Assembly (NCBI RefSeq): GCF_014323725.1
Contig: NZ_JABVED010000006.1
Coordinates: 271,627-335,626, forward strand
Reading direction: 5' to 3'
DNA: 64,000 bases
DNA from: Actinokineospora xionganensis
GTDB taxonomy: Bacteria > Actinomycetota > Actinomycetes > Mycobacteriales > Pseudonocardiaceae
The notes beneath the pieces are model-generated. The model was not told the origin of the DNA. It saw only the letters and a list, made by a program, of their open reading frames with translations, and did not search any database. Positions within the stretch are counted from its first letter, which is position 1; each line of letters begins with the position of its first letter. This document shows positions 27,506-35,588 of this stretch, piece by piece. A program made the position numbers and the translations under genes.

Positions 27506-28186
27506 GTGTCCCACCGCAAGAGCAGGCTCGTCCTTATCGCGTTGGGCGCCGTCCTCGCGTCCGCCGCCTTGACCTTCGCCCTGCCCGCAATGCAAGACCT
27601 GACGCAGGTCGCGGGCACAGCCACCAACGTGCCCGACCCAGCGGAGACGCTGGAGTCCTATCCGACGTCGGCGACCACCACCACGACCGCGACGCCGACC
27701 ACCCCGACCACTGTGGTCACCACCACTGTCGAACCGACCACCACGACGACAACCACGGTCGCACCGACGACCACCGCCGCTCCCACGACCACCACCTCGC
27801 AGATCCCCAAGGCGGAGACCGACGTGTTGGCGCTGGTCAACCGCCAGCGGTCGGCCGCGGGCTGCTCGCCGGTGCGGTGGAACGACAAGCTCGGCGTCTC
27901 GGCGCGCAAGCACAGCGCCGACATGGCCGCGCGCAACTACTTCGACCACACCTCGCTCGACGGCCGCTCACCGTTCGACCGGATGAAGGCCGAGGGCTAC
28001 GCCCGAGCGGGCGGCGAGAACATCGCGGCGGGCCAGGCGACCGCGGAGGCCGTGATGAAGTCGTGGATGAACAGCCCCGGACACAAGGCGAACATCCTCA
28101 ACTGCGAGTTCAAGGACCTCGGCATCGGCATGGCCAAGGGCGGCAGCTACCGCATCTACTGGACGCAGAACTTCGGCTACGGCTGA
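27506..28186 (+). CDS. Secreted or membrane-anchored CAP-domain protein
   Basis: GTG 27506 follows GAAGGAT and gives 226 aa: an N-terminal signal/anchor helix (RLVLIALGAVLASAALTFAL), a Thr-rich linker (about residues 55-100), and a full CAP domain (102-226) of the bacterial YkwD type. The cavity residues are present: His136 (RKHSADM), His148 (YFDH), Glu171 (GGENIA) and His193 (SPGHKANIL). Cys120 and Cys200 could pair. The gene lies 117 bp from and divergent to the sigma-CAP fusion and is its most obvious candidate target. A weak ECF-like pair GAAC and CGTA about 16 bp apart is seen near 27415-27437. Confidence 0.88.
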   Translation: MSHRKSRLVLIALGAVLASAALTFALPAMQDLTQVAGTATNVPDPAETLESYPTSATTTTTATPTTPTTVVTTTVEPTTTTTTTVAPTTTAAPTTTTSQIPKAETDVLALVNRQRSAAGCSPVRWNDKLGVSARKHSADMAARNYFDHTSLDGRSPFDRMKAEGYARAGGENIAAGQATAEAVMKSWMNSPGHKANILNCEFKDLGIGMAKGGSYRIYWTQNFGYG

Positions 28187-29373
28187 TCGGACCGCAGGTA
28201 CTCGACCACCCGGTCGTGCCGGTTGTGCTCCGCCCAGCCCAACGGGGTTGAGCCGTGCGAAGTGTCCCTTATGGACCGATCGGCGCCCAGGTGGAGCAGC
28301 AGCCGGACCAAGTCCAGGTTTCCGGCGAACGCGGCTTGGTGCAGCGCGGTCTCGCACTCAGCGGCGTTGACGTCGAACCCGGCGCCGACCAGAATCCGTA
28401 CCGCGTCGCGCTTTCCGAGCGCAGCGGCCCGCACGACGGCGTACGGGTCGCGCGCGATGGCTTGGGCGACAAGCGAAGGCGGCGCGGCGATGGGAATGCC
28501 TGCCATCGCGTCGGCGACGACCTGGTCGACCGGGTCAAGCGGGGTGGGCACCGCCCCGGCGGCCTCCAGCAGCGCGGCGATCTCACGGTTGCCCGACCGG
28601 ACCGCGAGTTCGTGCGCGCTTCGCCCCTGGTGCAGCGGGTGGCCGCGCCATGGCGACTCCGGCGGCACGCCGTGCGCGAGCAGCAACTCGACCCGGGCGC
28701 GCTGGTCCTGCGCGGCGGCCCAGAGCAGCACGTCGTGCAGCATCTCGGCCGGACTCGCCTGCCTGGGCGCGCGGGTCCGCCATGGGCCGCCGTCGCCGGT
28801 GCCCAGCCCGAACTCGAAGAGCAGCCGCAGGTGTCCGTCGTCCGCACCGAACATGCGGTTGTAGAGCGTCTGGCCGTCGTCGGGGTCGGCTCCCCGTTCG
28901 AGCAGCAACCGAGCCAGCGAGAGTTCGGCGCGGTGGCGGGGTTGGTTGCTCGCGTCCTCGCCTTCACCGAAGGCGCCGGTCAGCGCGGTGAACGGCGGGC
29001 TGTTGCCCTCCCAGAGGTAGCCCGCGTTCGGGTCGGCACCCGCGTCGAGCAGGAGCCGCGCCACCGCCACCGGGTCGCCGCCGGGCAGCCGCGCGTACGC
29101 CAGGTACAGCAGGGGTTCCCAGTCGAACGGCCCACCGTGGCGGCTTGCGAGACCGGGGTCGGTGGCAAGTGCGGCGGCCGCGCCCTCGGCGTCCCCGAGG
29201 ACGGCCATGGTGAAGATGTTCGCCTTGGCGATACCCGGATCCGCAGACAGCAGGGCCTGGGCGTGAGCGAGCCGATCTGGCGTGCCACCGCCGTAGACCA
29301 GGCAGGCATGGGCCAGGAACTCGTCGACCGGCCCGGCGAAATCGGTGAGCTTGTGCGGAGAACGCTCGTACAT
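28177..29373 (-). CDS. Ankyrin-repeat protein, 398 aa
   Basis: ATG 29373 shares one base with the stop of the STAS gene (TGATG), so both are one operon. The protein is cytoplasmic, with ankyrin motifs spread through it: LARLLLDAGADPNAG, LARLLLERGADPDDG, RVELLLAHGVPPES, EIAALLEAAGAVP, AVRILVGAGFDVNAA, and LVRLLLHLGADRSIRD. It probably serves as a protein-binding platform; partners are unknown. Its 3' end overlaps the CAP protein gene by 10 bp tail to tail. Confidence 0.9.
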   Translation of the reverse strand: MYERSPHKLTDFAGPVDEFLAHACLVYGGGTPDRLAHAQALLSADPGIAKANIFTMAVLGDAEGAAAALATDPGLASRHGGPFDWEPLLYLAYARLPGGDPVAVARLLLDAGADPNAGYLWEGNSPPFTALTGAFGEGEDASNQPRHRAELSLARLLLERGADPDDGQTLYNRMFGADDGHLRLLFEFGLGTGDGGPWRTRAPRQASPAEMLHDVLLWAAAQDQRARVELLLAHGVPPESPWRGHPLHQGRSAHELAVRSGNREIAALLEAAGAVPTPLDPVDQVVADAMAGIPIAAPPSLVAQAIARDPYAVVRAAALGKRDAVRILVGAGFDVNAAECETALHQAAFAGNLDLVRLLLHLGADRSIRDTSHGSTPLGWAEHNRHDRVVEYLRSDQP

Positions 29374-29696
29374 CAGGACTCCGTCACGCGCAGCCTGGTG
29401 TTCATCCCCTCGACGTCGAGCACCCGCGCCACCGCGGGCGAGGGGTCGACCAGGCGCAGCCAGCCGCCGCCCGCCTCAAGCCTGCACTGGGCGGTGAGCA
29501 GTGCGTTGAGGCCCGCGCAGCCGAAGAACTCGGCGTCGGACAGGTCGACGATCAGCCCGGGAGCGGCGCTGCGCTGCTCGGCGACCGCGCCGAGCAGGAA
29601 ACGCTCCAGCACACCCGCGGCGACCAGGTCGACCTCGCCGCCGATGGCGACCATCATGACCCCGGCCGCGGGCGGCGCCTCCAACCGAAGGTCCAC
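29373..29696 (-). CDS. STAS-domain protein (anti-sigma factor antagonist-like)
   Basis: A 107-aa single STAS domain with a GTG start at 29696. Family members such as SpoIIAA and RsbV bind anti-sigma factors and are switched by phosphorylation of a Ser in the motif DSSGL. Here that motif reads FFGCAGLNAL, so the phosphorylated Ser is Ala and the one before it Cys. Control by phosphorylation at the usual site is thus unlikely. It is translationally coupled to the ankyrin protein and lies near an unusual sigma factor, which suggests a signalling role. Confidence 0.82.
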   Translation of the reverse strand: MDLRLEAPPAAGVMMVAIGGEVDLVAAGVLERFLLGAVAEQRSAAPGLIVDLSDAEFFGCAGLNALLTAQCRLEAGGGWLRLVDPSPAVARVLDVEGMNTRLRVTES

Positions 29697-29819
29697 GCGT
29701 TTCTCCCACCGTCGCCAGGCATTTCCCGAATGGGCAGGCTACCGGGTGGAACGGTGCCCCGCCGCGCCGAAACACTCGGCCGATCGGGCACGAAAACCGC
29801 GCCTGGCTTAGGCAGTGTC

Positions 29820-30320
29820 CTAGCTGTTCGACCCCACCCGTGAGGGCTCGACCTGTTCGGCGTCCTGGCGGAGCATCCTGATCAGCTCCACTGTCGGCAG
29901 CCCGCACAACGCGGCCAGCGACTCCAACGCGGCCAGGTCCAGTTCGCGGGCCTGCGCGGCATGCCGGGCCACCTCGGCGTGGGCCCAGCCGCGGGCGGGC
30001 CCGAGTTCGGGGCGGTGGTCCGCCGCGAGCCGTTCGAGATCGATGCGGAGGGTGGCCGGGAACTCCGAGTGCACCACTTGGTCGTGGACGCGTTCGAGCA
30101 GGTCGTGCGGTGACGCGTCGAGCGCGCCGCAGAGTTCGATGAACCGGACGACCGTGCACGAGCGCGTGCCGGTCTCATAGGAGGCGAGCGCCTGGGCGGA
30201 AAGCTCGCTCGGCAGTTGCTTGACCAACTGCGCGCGCGTCCATTTGCGCCGCAGCCGTAGTCGCTGCAGCTCACGCCCGAGGGCGCGTTGGTATGCGGCC
30301 CCGTCCATCACACGCCCCAT
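29820..30320 (-). CDS. XRE-family helix-turn-helix regulator
   Basis: A 166-aa protein whose first 75 residues form a lambda-repressor-like domain (LGRELQRLRLRRKWTRAQLV, then SAQALASYETGTRSCTVVRF). The C-terminal half is helical with LDLAALESLAALCGLP and no ligand motif I can name. Start may be ATG 30320 or 30308. It lies 123 bp upstream of the STAS gene on the same strand and could control the STAS-ankyrin pair. Confidence 0.85.
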   Translation of the reverse strand: MGRVMDGAAYQRALGRELQRLRLRRKWTRAQLVKQLPSELSAQALASYETGTRSCTVVRFIELCGALDASPHDLLERVHDQVVHSEFPATLRIDLERLAADHRPELGPARGWAHAEVARHAAQARELDLAALESLAALCGLPTVELIRMLRQDAEQVEPSRVGSNS

Positions 30321-30600
30321 CCGGCGTCCCCGACACCATCATTGACCAGTACTTACGCCGTTGTGGTGCAACGCTACGCACTTTTGCGCGCGCGGTACCC
30401 GTACCGCGCGTACTGCTATCCGATCGAGTGAGAGGGGCTCACTTCGAGCCACCGACAGTAGATCTTGAAAACCCGTCCGATTACCGGCCGGTAGCCCTGG
30501 ACCGCCGCGTTTCGCGGGCACATACTCGCGGGGCACGGGAACTCGTGGTCCGCATCGAGGACCCGCTTGACGCAAGGCGGGGCGGACACGTCGAGAGTGC

Positions 30601-30639
30601 GCGCCCCGGAGGCCGTCGTGCCGGACGCCTCCGGGGCGC
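30601..30639. other. Perfect 13-bp-arm hairpin in a gene-free 558-bp region
   Basis: GCGCCCCGGAGGC and GCCTCCGGGGCGC are exact complements around a 13-nt loop, in the gap 30321-30878. No T-tract follows on either strand. The rest of the gap shows no convincing gene; it is less GC-rich and must hold the divergent promoters of the XRE regulator and the secreted protease. The hairpin might be a terminator of a small transcript or an attenuator. Confidence 0.5.
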
Positions 30640-30695
30640 TTCGACGTCCAGGGACTACCAGTGCGATGTGGACACTGAGCCAGACGAGGTTTGTC

Positions 30696-30709
30696 ACCCC
30701 TTAAGGGGT
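30696..30709. promoter_or_regulatory. 14-bp perfect palindrome upstream of the streptogrisin-type protease
   Basis: ACCCCTTAAGGGGT is self-complementary and lies 170 bp upstream of the protease start. It is a good candidate operator for control of extracellular protease production. A related ACCCC-TAGGT-GGGGT element lies at 4428-4442 before another secreted-protein locus. Confidence 0.4.
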
Positions 30710-30878
30710 CACCCAGCTGCGCGATATCGCCACTTCTTGTTACCAAATCACCGATGACCCGCGTCACGCAGAGCGCACGGATAGTCGATACCGGTCACCG
30801 ATGGGCGGGCGTAGCGTCGCTCGTCAGGTGTACACCGTCGCAGTTCCGGCCCGACCCCCCTGCCTATGGAGGCCGTTC

Positions 30879-31970
30879 GTGAGTCGACGTACCTTGAGTT
30901 CCGCCCTGCCCTTGATCTGCGCCGCCGTGACCGCGGCGGCGCTCGCCACCCCCGCCTCAGCCGCCCCCGCGTCCGCTCTGGACGCTTCGGCGAGTCCGTC
31001 CACACTGGCCGCGACCGAGCAGTCGCTGCGCGACCGGTTGGGCGGCGCCTACGCCCACTCCTGGCTGGACACCGCGACGGGCAAGTTCGTCGTCGGCGTC
31101 ACCGACGCCGCCCGCGCCAGCGAGGTCCGCGCGTCCGGCGCCCAAGCCAAGGTGGTCGCCCACAGCGCGGCCGCGCTCGACGCCGTGCAGTCCACACTGG
31201 ACCAGCGGGCCCGGTCCGCGCCCGATTCGGTCACCGGCTGGTACGTCGACGCGCCAGCCAACCAGGTCGTCGTGTCCGTGCTGGGCAACGACGCCGCGGG
31301 CCTGGCCTGGGCCCGCTCGGCCAACCACGGCGCCGTCCGGATCGACCACGCCACCGAAGCCCCGCGTCCACTGTGGAGCATCATCGGCGGCCAGGCGATC
31401 TACCTCGGCGGCGGCCGCTGTTCGGTCGGATTCAACGCCCGCAGTTCCTCCGGCGCCCGCTACGTGATCACGGCGGGGCACTGCACGAAGGGCGCCAGCT
31501 CGGTGTCCGGCACCGGCGGCTCGATCGGCTCAGTCGCCGCTTCGTCGTTCCCCACCAACGACTACGGGCTCATCCGGGTCACCAGCGGCACGGCGCTGTC
31601 CACCGCACTGGTCGACCGCTACTCCAGCGGAAGTGACGTGACCGTGGCGGGCTCCACGGTGACCACCATCGGCGGCACGGTGTGCCGCTCCGGCTCCACG
31701 ACGGGCTGGCGCTGCGGAAGCGTGCAGGCCTACAACCAGACGGTCAACTACGGCGGCGGCAACGTCGTCTACGGGCTGACCCGCACCAGCGCGTGCGCCG
31801 AACCCGGCGACTCCGGCGGCTCGTTCGTGAGCGCCCCGTCGTCCGGGCGGGTTCAGGCTCAGGGCATGACTTCTGGTGGGTCTGGTAACTGCAGCAGCGG
31901 TGGGACGACGTTCTTCCAGCCGGTCCGGGAGGCGTTGTCGGCTTACGGGCTCACGCTTTACACGGGCTGA
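30879..31970 (+). CDS. Secreted chymotrypsin-fold serine protease with pro-region (streptogrisin/alpha-lytic type, S1)
   Basis: GTG 30879 has GGAGG 6 bp upstream and gives 363 aa: signal peptide (to about ASA, residue 28), a pro-domain of the alpha-lytic type (about 40-165, TEQSLRDRLGGAYAHSWLD), and a mature protease starting near residue 168 (IIGGQAIYL). The catalytic triad is His201 (ITAGHCT), Asp228 (TNDYGLI) and Ser312 (EPGDSGGS). Cys181/202 and Cys269/279 are spaced for disulphides. Such enzymes are secreted, self-cleave the pro-part and digest protein outside the cell. A strong terminator follows directly. Confidence 0.95.
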   Translation: MSRRTLSSALPLICAAVTAAALATPASAAPASALDASASPSTLAATEQSLRDRLGGAYAHSWLDTATGKFVVGVTDAARASEVRASGAQAKVVAHSAAALDAVQSTLDQRARSAPDSVTGWYVDAPANQVVVSVLGNDAAGLAWARSANHGAVRIDHATEAPRPLWSIIGGQAIYLGGGRCSVGFNARSSSGARYVITAGHCTKGASSVSGTGGSIGSVAASSFPTNDYGLIRVTSGTALSTALVDRYSSGSDVTVAGSTVTTIGGTVCRSGSTTGWRCGSVQAYNQTVNYGGGNVVYGLTRTSACAEPGDSGGSFVSAPSSGRVQAQGMTSGGSGNCSSGGTTFFQPVREALSAYGLTLYTG

Positions 31971-31977
31971 TGATTCT

Positions 31978-32013
31978 CCCAGCCGCGTCCGGTCTTGACC
32001 GGACGCGGCTGGG
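31978..32013 (+). terminator. Perfect 17-bp-arm terminator after the serine protease
   Basis: The sequences 31978-31994 and 31997-32013 are exact complements (CCCAGCCGCGTCCGGTC is the left arm), forming a CTTG-type tight loop 7 bp after the stop. It ends the protease message; being symmetric it may also shield the convergent gene on the minus strand. Confidence 0.85.
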
Positions 32014-32109
32014 GCCATCAATTGATGACGCCGAACGATTCGTTTGGAATGCCCGGGCCCTACAAACGGGCCGAACCACCCGACAGGCACCCGCCACCGA
32101 AACACCCAG

Positions 32110-33495
32110 TCAGCGGTGACGGACTCTGCTTGCCGCGGCTCCCGCTCCCAGAACCAACACCAACACAGCCACTCCCCAGCGGCGCTTCTTCTCGGTCTCG
32201 GCGCCTCGGATGTCCATCGCAACCGGGGGTGGCTCCTCACTTGCCCGCAATCTCGGTCGTTTCGTCGCCGGTGGTGCCGGTGGTGGTTGGACCGCCACCT
32301 GTGGCGGCGGTGGCGGGATCGGGGTGGCAGGCGGGGCCGTGGGCGACGGGGCGGGCGGGATCGGTGGCGGTGCCACAGGGGGAACGGGGGGACCGGTGTT
32401 GGTCGCCGTCGGCCCGGCCGCGCCCGGGGCGGGTGGGAACAGGGTGATCTCCACCGACCCGGAGATCTCCGGCATCGGCGGTAGCGAGTTGCTCTCCGGC
32501 ACCGCGACCCCAGGTTCGTGTGGGCGGGTGTTGCTCTGCGGGGGTGCGGCTCCGGGGGCGGGTGGCCGGGTGTTGGTCTGGGTGAGCCCCACGCCGGGGG
32601 CCGGCGGGCGGGTGTTGGTCGCCGTCGGGCCGCCGACTGGTGGGGTGGGCGCGCTCGCCACGCAGCCGGTCGCGTCGGCGGCGTCGACCGCGGGCCAGAT
32701 GGCGATCGGTCGCACCGCCGCGTGTGGGTCGTGCAGGTCGACGCGGTAGAAGTGGCTGCGGCCCGCGATGCGGTTGGCCGCGGCGTAGAGGGCGCCGTCC
32801 GGGCCGATGAGGGCCGCGCCGTAGGGGCGACCCGGGGGGAGCTTCGGGTCGATCGCGTAGGTGACTTTGCCGGTCACGGGGTCGATCTTGACCGCTTTGC
32901 CGTAGTACGCGACGTGGGCCGAGACGCCGTAGAGCATTCCGCCGCGCGTGTCGAAGTCGTCGACCGTGCGGGCCAGTTCGTACGGGCGCAGTTCCGTGGT
33001 CCGCGCGATGCCGAGGTAGCGGGGGCTGTTCGGATCGAGCTCGATAGCGAACAGGTAGTGGCCGTCGCGGACGAGCAGATCGCCCTCGTGGATGGTGCCC
33101 GCCGTGGCGCCGGTGAGCCGGTCCTTGGGCAGGCCCGGGCCGCGCACCGCGCCCAGGTCGCGCACCGTTCCCTTCGCGTCGATCGTGACCACGTGGGCGC
33201 CGTCGGGGAACGGCCCGGTCAGGTTCCGACTCGCCAGGCCGTAGGACAGCGGGCTGCCGGGGGCGTGGCCCAGCGCGTCGACGCGGTAGCCGAGGACGCC
33301 GACGCGGTCGAGGGCGCCGTCGGCGAGGCGGACCCTGGTCAGCACGGACAGGCCGAGATCACCGATGCTGTGCACGCGCAGGAAGACGCAACCCGCCGGG
33401 GCGGGCGCCGCGGTGCCCGGTCCGGTGACGGCCATGACACCGGCCGCACCGACCGTGCAGGCCGCGACGATGCCGGCGAGCAGGCGTCTGCTCAT
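32110..33495 (-). CDS. Secreted surface protein with Pro-rich stalk and C-terminal membrane anchor
   Basis: ATG 33495 overlaps the stop of the DUF4239 gene (ATGA). The 461-aa product has a signal peptide (LLAGIVAACTVGAAGVMAV), a beta-propeller-like globular part (about 35-270: YGLASRN, VVTIDAKGTVRDLG, GMLYGVSAHVAYYG, GAALIGPDGALYAA), then a long stalk with repeats of TNTRPPAPG and poly-Pro, and a last helix (WGVAVLVLVLGAGAAAS) flanked by basic residues. The head resembles DUF6923-like repeat proteins. It probably reaches through the cell wall. No LPxTG/LAxTG motif precedes the anchor. Confidence 0.8.
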   Translation of the reverse strand: MSRRLLAGIVAACTVGAAGVMAVTGPGTAAPAPAGCVFLRVHSIGDLGLSVLTRVRLADGALDRVGVLGYRVDALGHAPGSPLSYGLASRNLTGPFPDGAHVVTIDAKGTVRDLGAVRGPGLPKDRLTGATAGTIHEGDLLVRDGHYLFAIELDPNSPRYLGIARTTELRPYELARTVDDFDTRGGMLYGVSAHVAYYGKAVKIDPVTGKVTYAIDPKLPPGRPYGAALIGPDGALYAAANRIAGRSHFYRVDLHDPHAAVRPIAIWPAVDAADATGCVASAPTPPVGGPTATNTRPPAPGVGLTQTNTRPPAPGAAPPQSNTRPHEPGVAVPESNSLPPMPEISGSVEITLFPPAPGAAGPTATNTGPPVPPVAPPPIPPAPSPTAPPATPIPPPPPQVAVQPPPAPPATKRPRLRASEEPPPVAMDIRGAETEKKRRWGVAVLVLVLGAGAAASRVRHR

Positions 33496-34256
33496 TGCAA
33501 GCGCGCCAGAACCGACTCGAACGCGTCCGGTCCGACCTGTGCGCCGCCCGCGTACGGGTTCTGCAGTTGGTGGGTCGCGAACAGCAGCAGCGACAGCGTG
33601 CCCGCGAGGACCGCCACGATCAGGATGTGCGTCTTCGGGCGCGGCCCGCCGAACAGCAGCGGCAGGGCGACCGACATGACGCTGCCCGCGAGCAGCGCGA
33701 ACCACACCACGTCGCTGACGCCTTCACTGCCCGCGGCGTTGAGGCGCTCCTGCCTGGCCTCGTAGACCGTCCACAGCTTGTCCGCCGCCTCGGTCTTCTG
33801 GTCGTTCTGCCACTCGTCGGCGGCGGTGGCCTGGCTGATCGCGGAGCGCATCCGCTCGAGGTCGCGCCAGCCCTGATCACCCGTGTCGCCGTTGCCCTCG
33901 CGCATCAGCGGCCACTCCTTGTCGAGGACCGTGCTCGCGTAGGACACCGACAGGTCGCGCACCTCCGACCGGGTGGGCTCCGGCAGCGCCTCGGCCGCCC
34001 AACTGGCCGCGACCAGGCTGTCGGCCTCGCGGTACGCGCCTTCCTCGGCGTGGCTGACCGCGTCGAACAGGGAGATCAGGACGAACGCGAGAAGCACCGC
34101 GTGCAGCCCGCCGACGATGGTGAACACCTGGCCCGCCGCCTCGTTGTTCTCGACCACGCCGTGCGTCTCGCCGACGCGGCGGACCACATAGGCAACCAGA
34201 CCGGCGACGACCGCCGCGCCCAACACCCAGAAGAGGCCGGCGACGTAGATGTGCAT
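33492..34256 (-). CDS. DUF4239 (bestrophin-like) membrane protein
   Basis: ATG 34256 with GGAAGG 6 bp upstream gives 254 aa. Two helices near the N-terminus (LFWVLGAAVVAGLVAYVV, FTIVGGLHAVLLAFVLISL) and two near the C-terminus (VVWFALLAGSVMSVALPLLF, ILIVAVLAGTLSLLLFA) flank a cytoplasmic or outer helical domain. The FTIVGGLHAVLLAFVL block is diagnostic for DUF4239, a family of unknown function sometimes compared with bestrophin channels. It is coupled to the surface protein that follows, so the two likely work together in the envelope. Confidence 0.85.
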   Translation of the reverse strand: MHIYVAGLFWVLGAAVVAGLVAYVVRRVGETHGVVENNEAAGQVFTIVGGLHAVLLAFVLISLFDAVSHAEEGAYREADSLVAASWAAEALPEPTRSEVRDLSVSYASTVLDKEWPLMREGNGDTGDQGWRDLERMRSAISQATAADEWQNDQKTEAADKLWTVYEARQERLNAAGSEGVSDVVWFALLAGSVMSVALPLLFGGPRPKTHILIVAVLAGTLSLLLFATHQLQNPYAGGAQVGPDAFESVLARLQ

Positions 34257-34401
34257 GCCCATCCTTCCCAGAGAAAAATGCTTAAACACCAAGGAAATCG
34301 TGTCCGGCCGGGAAGCGCATGGGATGTCTGGATGATCTTTGTACTCGATCGGATGACGCCCGCTACGCCGGCTGTGCACTCCGCGCTCCTACACTCCACC
34401 C

Positions 34402-35451
34402 GTGGAATACCAGCTCACCGCCAGCCTGTCCCCCGCGCCCGGGACCGCCGACCTCGACCCGCTGCAGCGCCACGGCGTCGCCGCCCTGCTCGACGAGCAG
34501 CTCGACCTGCTGGCCGGGATCGAGGGTCCCGACGGCATCGAGGTCGAGCCGCTCGACCACCGGATCGCGGTTCACCCGACCGGCGCGGTGATCACGTGGC
34601 TGGTCGACTCGCCCGCCCTGGCCTTCGCCGAGGAAGCGGCCCGGCACGTGCTCACCGAGATGATCGCGCAGACCGAGCTGCTCGAAGGGTGGACGGTCGG
34701 CCGCTGCGAGGTCATCGCCTCCGACGACGACCTCGAGGCCGCGCTCGGCGCGAAGATCACCGAGCCGGAGGAACTGGAGGACGACGAGGCCGAGCTGACC
34801 GAGGAGGAGATCACCGCCCTGCGCGATGAGCTGCTCGTCTCGGCGGCGACGCTGCGCGCGTTCGGCCCGGAGGCGTTCGGCCACAACCCGGACGACCCGG
34901 AGTGCGTGATCTCCGAGGAGGCGGCCCGGCTGGTGGCGGGCGCGCTGGTGCAGGGCATGGAGATCCTCACCGACGAGCTGTTCGCCGACATCCAGGAGCT
35001 CGAGGACGCCGAGGGCGCCGCGGGCGAGGTCGAGGCGCTCAGCGTGATCAACCAGCTCCCGCTGCGCTACGCCGACCACTACGGCGCGCTGTTCGCCAAG
35101 CAGTTCCTGGTGACGACGTCGATCCTGGGCTATCGCCTCTCCCAGCCCGACTGGGTCGCGCCGCTGTGCACGGCCGAGGCGCTGGCGCTGCACGTGCTCA
35201 AGGGCGAGGCCGCGGTCCAGCTCGACCTGGCGGGCCTGCTCGACGAGCTGCCGATCAAGGAGATCCTCACCGCGTTCGACGAGCACGCCTTCGCCGACCT
35301 CGACCACGAGCGGCTCTTCGACCTCGCGACCGAGGGCGAGGACGACATCGACCTGCTCGGCACCCCCGGCCTCGACTTCGACGAGTGGTTCCTGCCGCGC
35401 AACGCGGGACCGCTGCACCCGTACCTGGCGATCGAGCACTTCCCGGAGTAG
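34402..35451 (+). CDS. Acidic conserved hypothetical protein, 349 aa
   Basis: GTG 34402 has no ribosome site; TACACT lies 7 bp before it, so the message may be leaderless, which is common in actinobacteria. The protein is strongly acidic, soluble and helical, with runs such as ELEDDEAELTEEEITAL and LFADIQELEDAEG. The middle shows RYADHYGALFAKQFLVTTSIL. No catalytic motif is seen and I do not recognise the family. It is a stand-alone gene ending in a hairpin. Confidence 0.8.
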   Translation: MEYQLTASLSPAPGTADLDPLQRHGVAALLDEQLDLLAGIEGPDGIEVEPLDHRIAVHPTGAVITWLVDSPALAFAEEAARHVLTEMIAQTELLEGWTVGRCEVIASDDDLEAALGAKITEPEELEDDEAELTEEEITALRDELLVSAATLRAFGPEAFGHNPDDPECVISEEAARLVAGALVQGMEILTDELFADIQELEDAEGAAGEVEALSVINQLPLRYADHYGALFAKQFLVTTSILGYRLSQPDWVAPLCTAEALALHVLKGEAAVQLDLAGLLDELPIKEILTAFDEHAFADLDHERLFDLATEGEDDIDLLGTPGLDFDEWFLPRNAGPLHPYLAIEHFPE

Positions 35452-35463
35452 CGGTCCCAGAGT

Positions 35464-35491
35464 CCGGGACGCCGTTGACCGCGCGTCCCGG
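35464..35491 (+). terminator. Probable terminator after the acidic protein gene
   Basis: CCGGGACG and CGTCCCGG pair across a 12-nt loop 12 bp after the stop. There is no clear T-tract, so efficiency is uncertain. Confidence 0.55.
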
Positions 35492-35588
35492 CCCTGGTCA
35501 ACTCGCAGTGTGCGAATCGTGACCGTGCTGCCGCGATGTCGGCCTTGACCGCCGCCGACCCAGTCACCTCGCACCCTTTGGATCCCAC

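Noticed and set aside
27658..27800. Thr-codon repeat in the CAP protein considered as a separate DNA repeat
   Set aside because: It is an ordinary low-complexity Thr/Pro linker of a secreted protein with mixed codons, not a tandem DNA repeat.
30416..30697. 93-codon frame on the minus strand upstream of the serine protease
   Set aside because: It spans the 13-bp hairpin, has no ribosome site, and its codon use is unlike the neighbouring genes.
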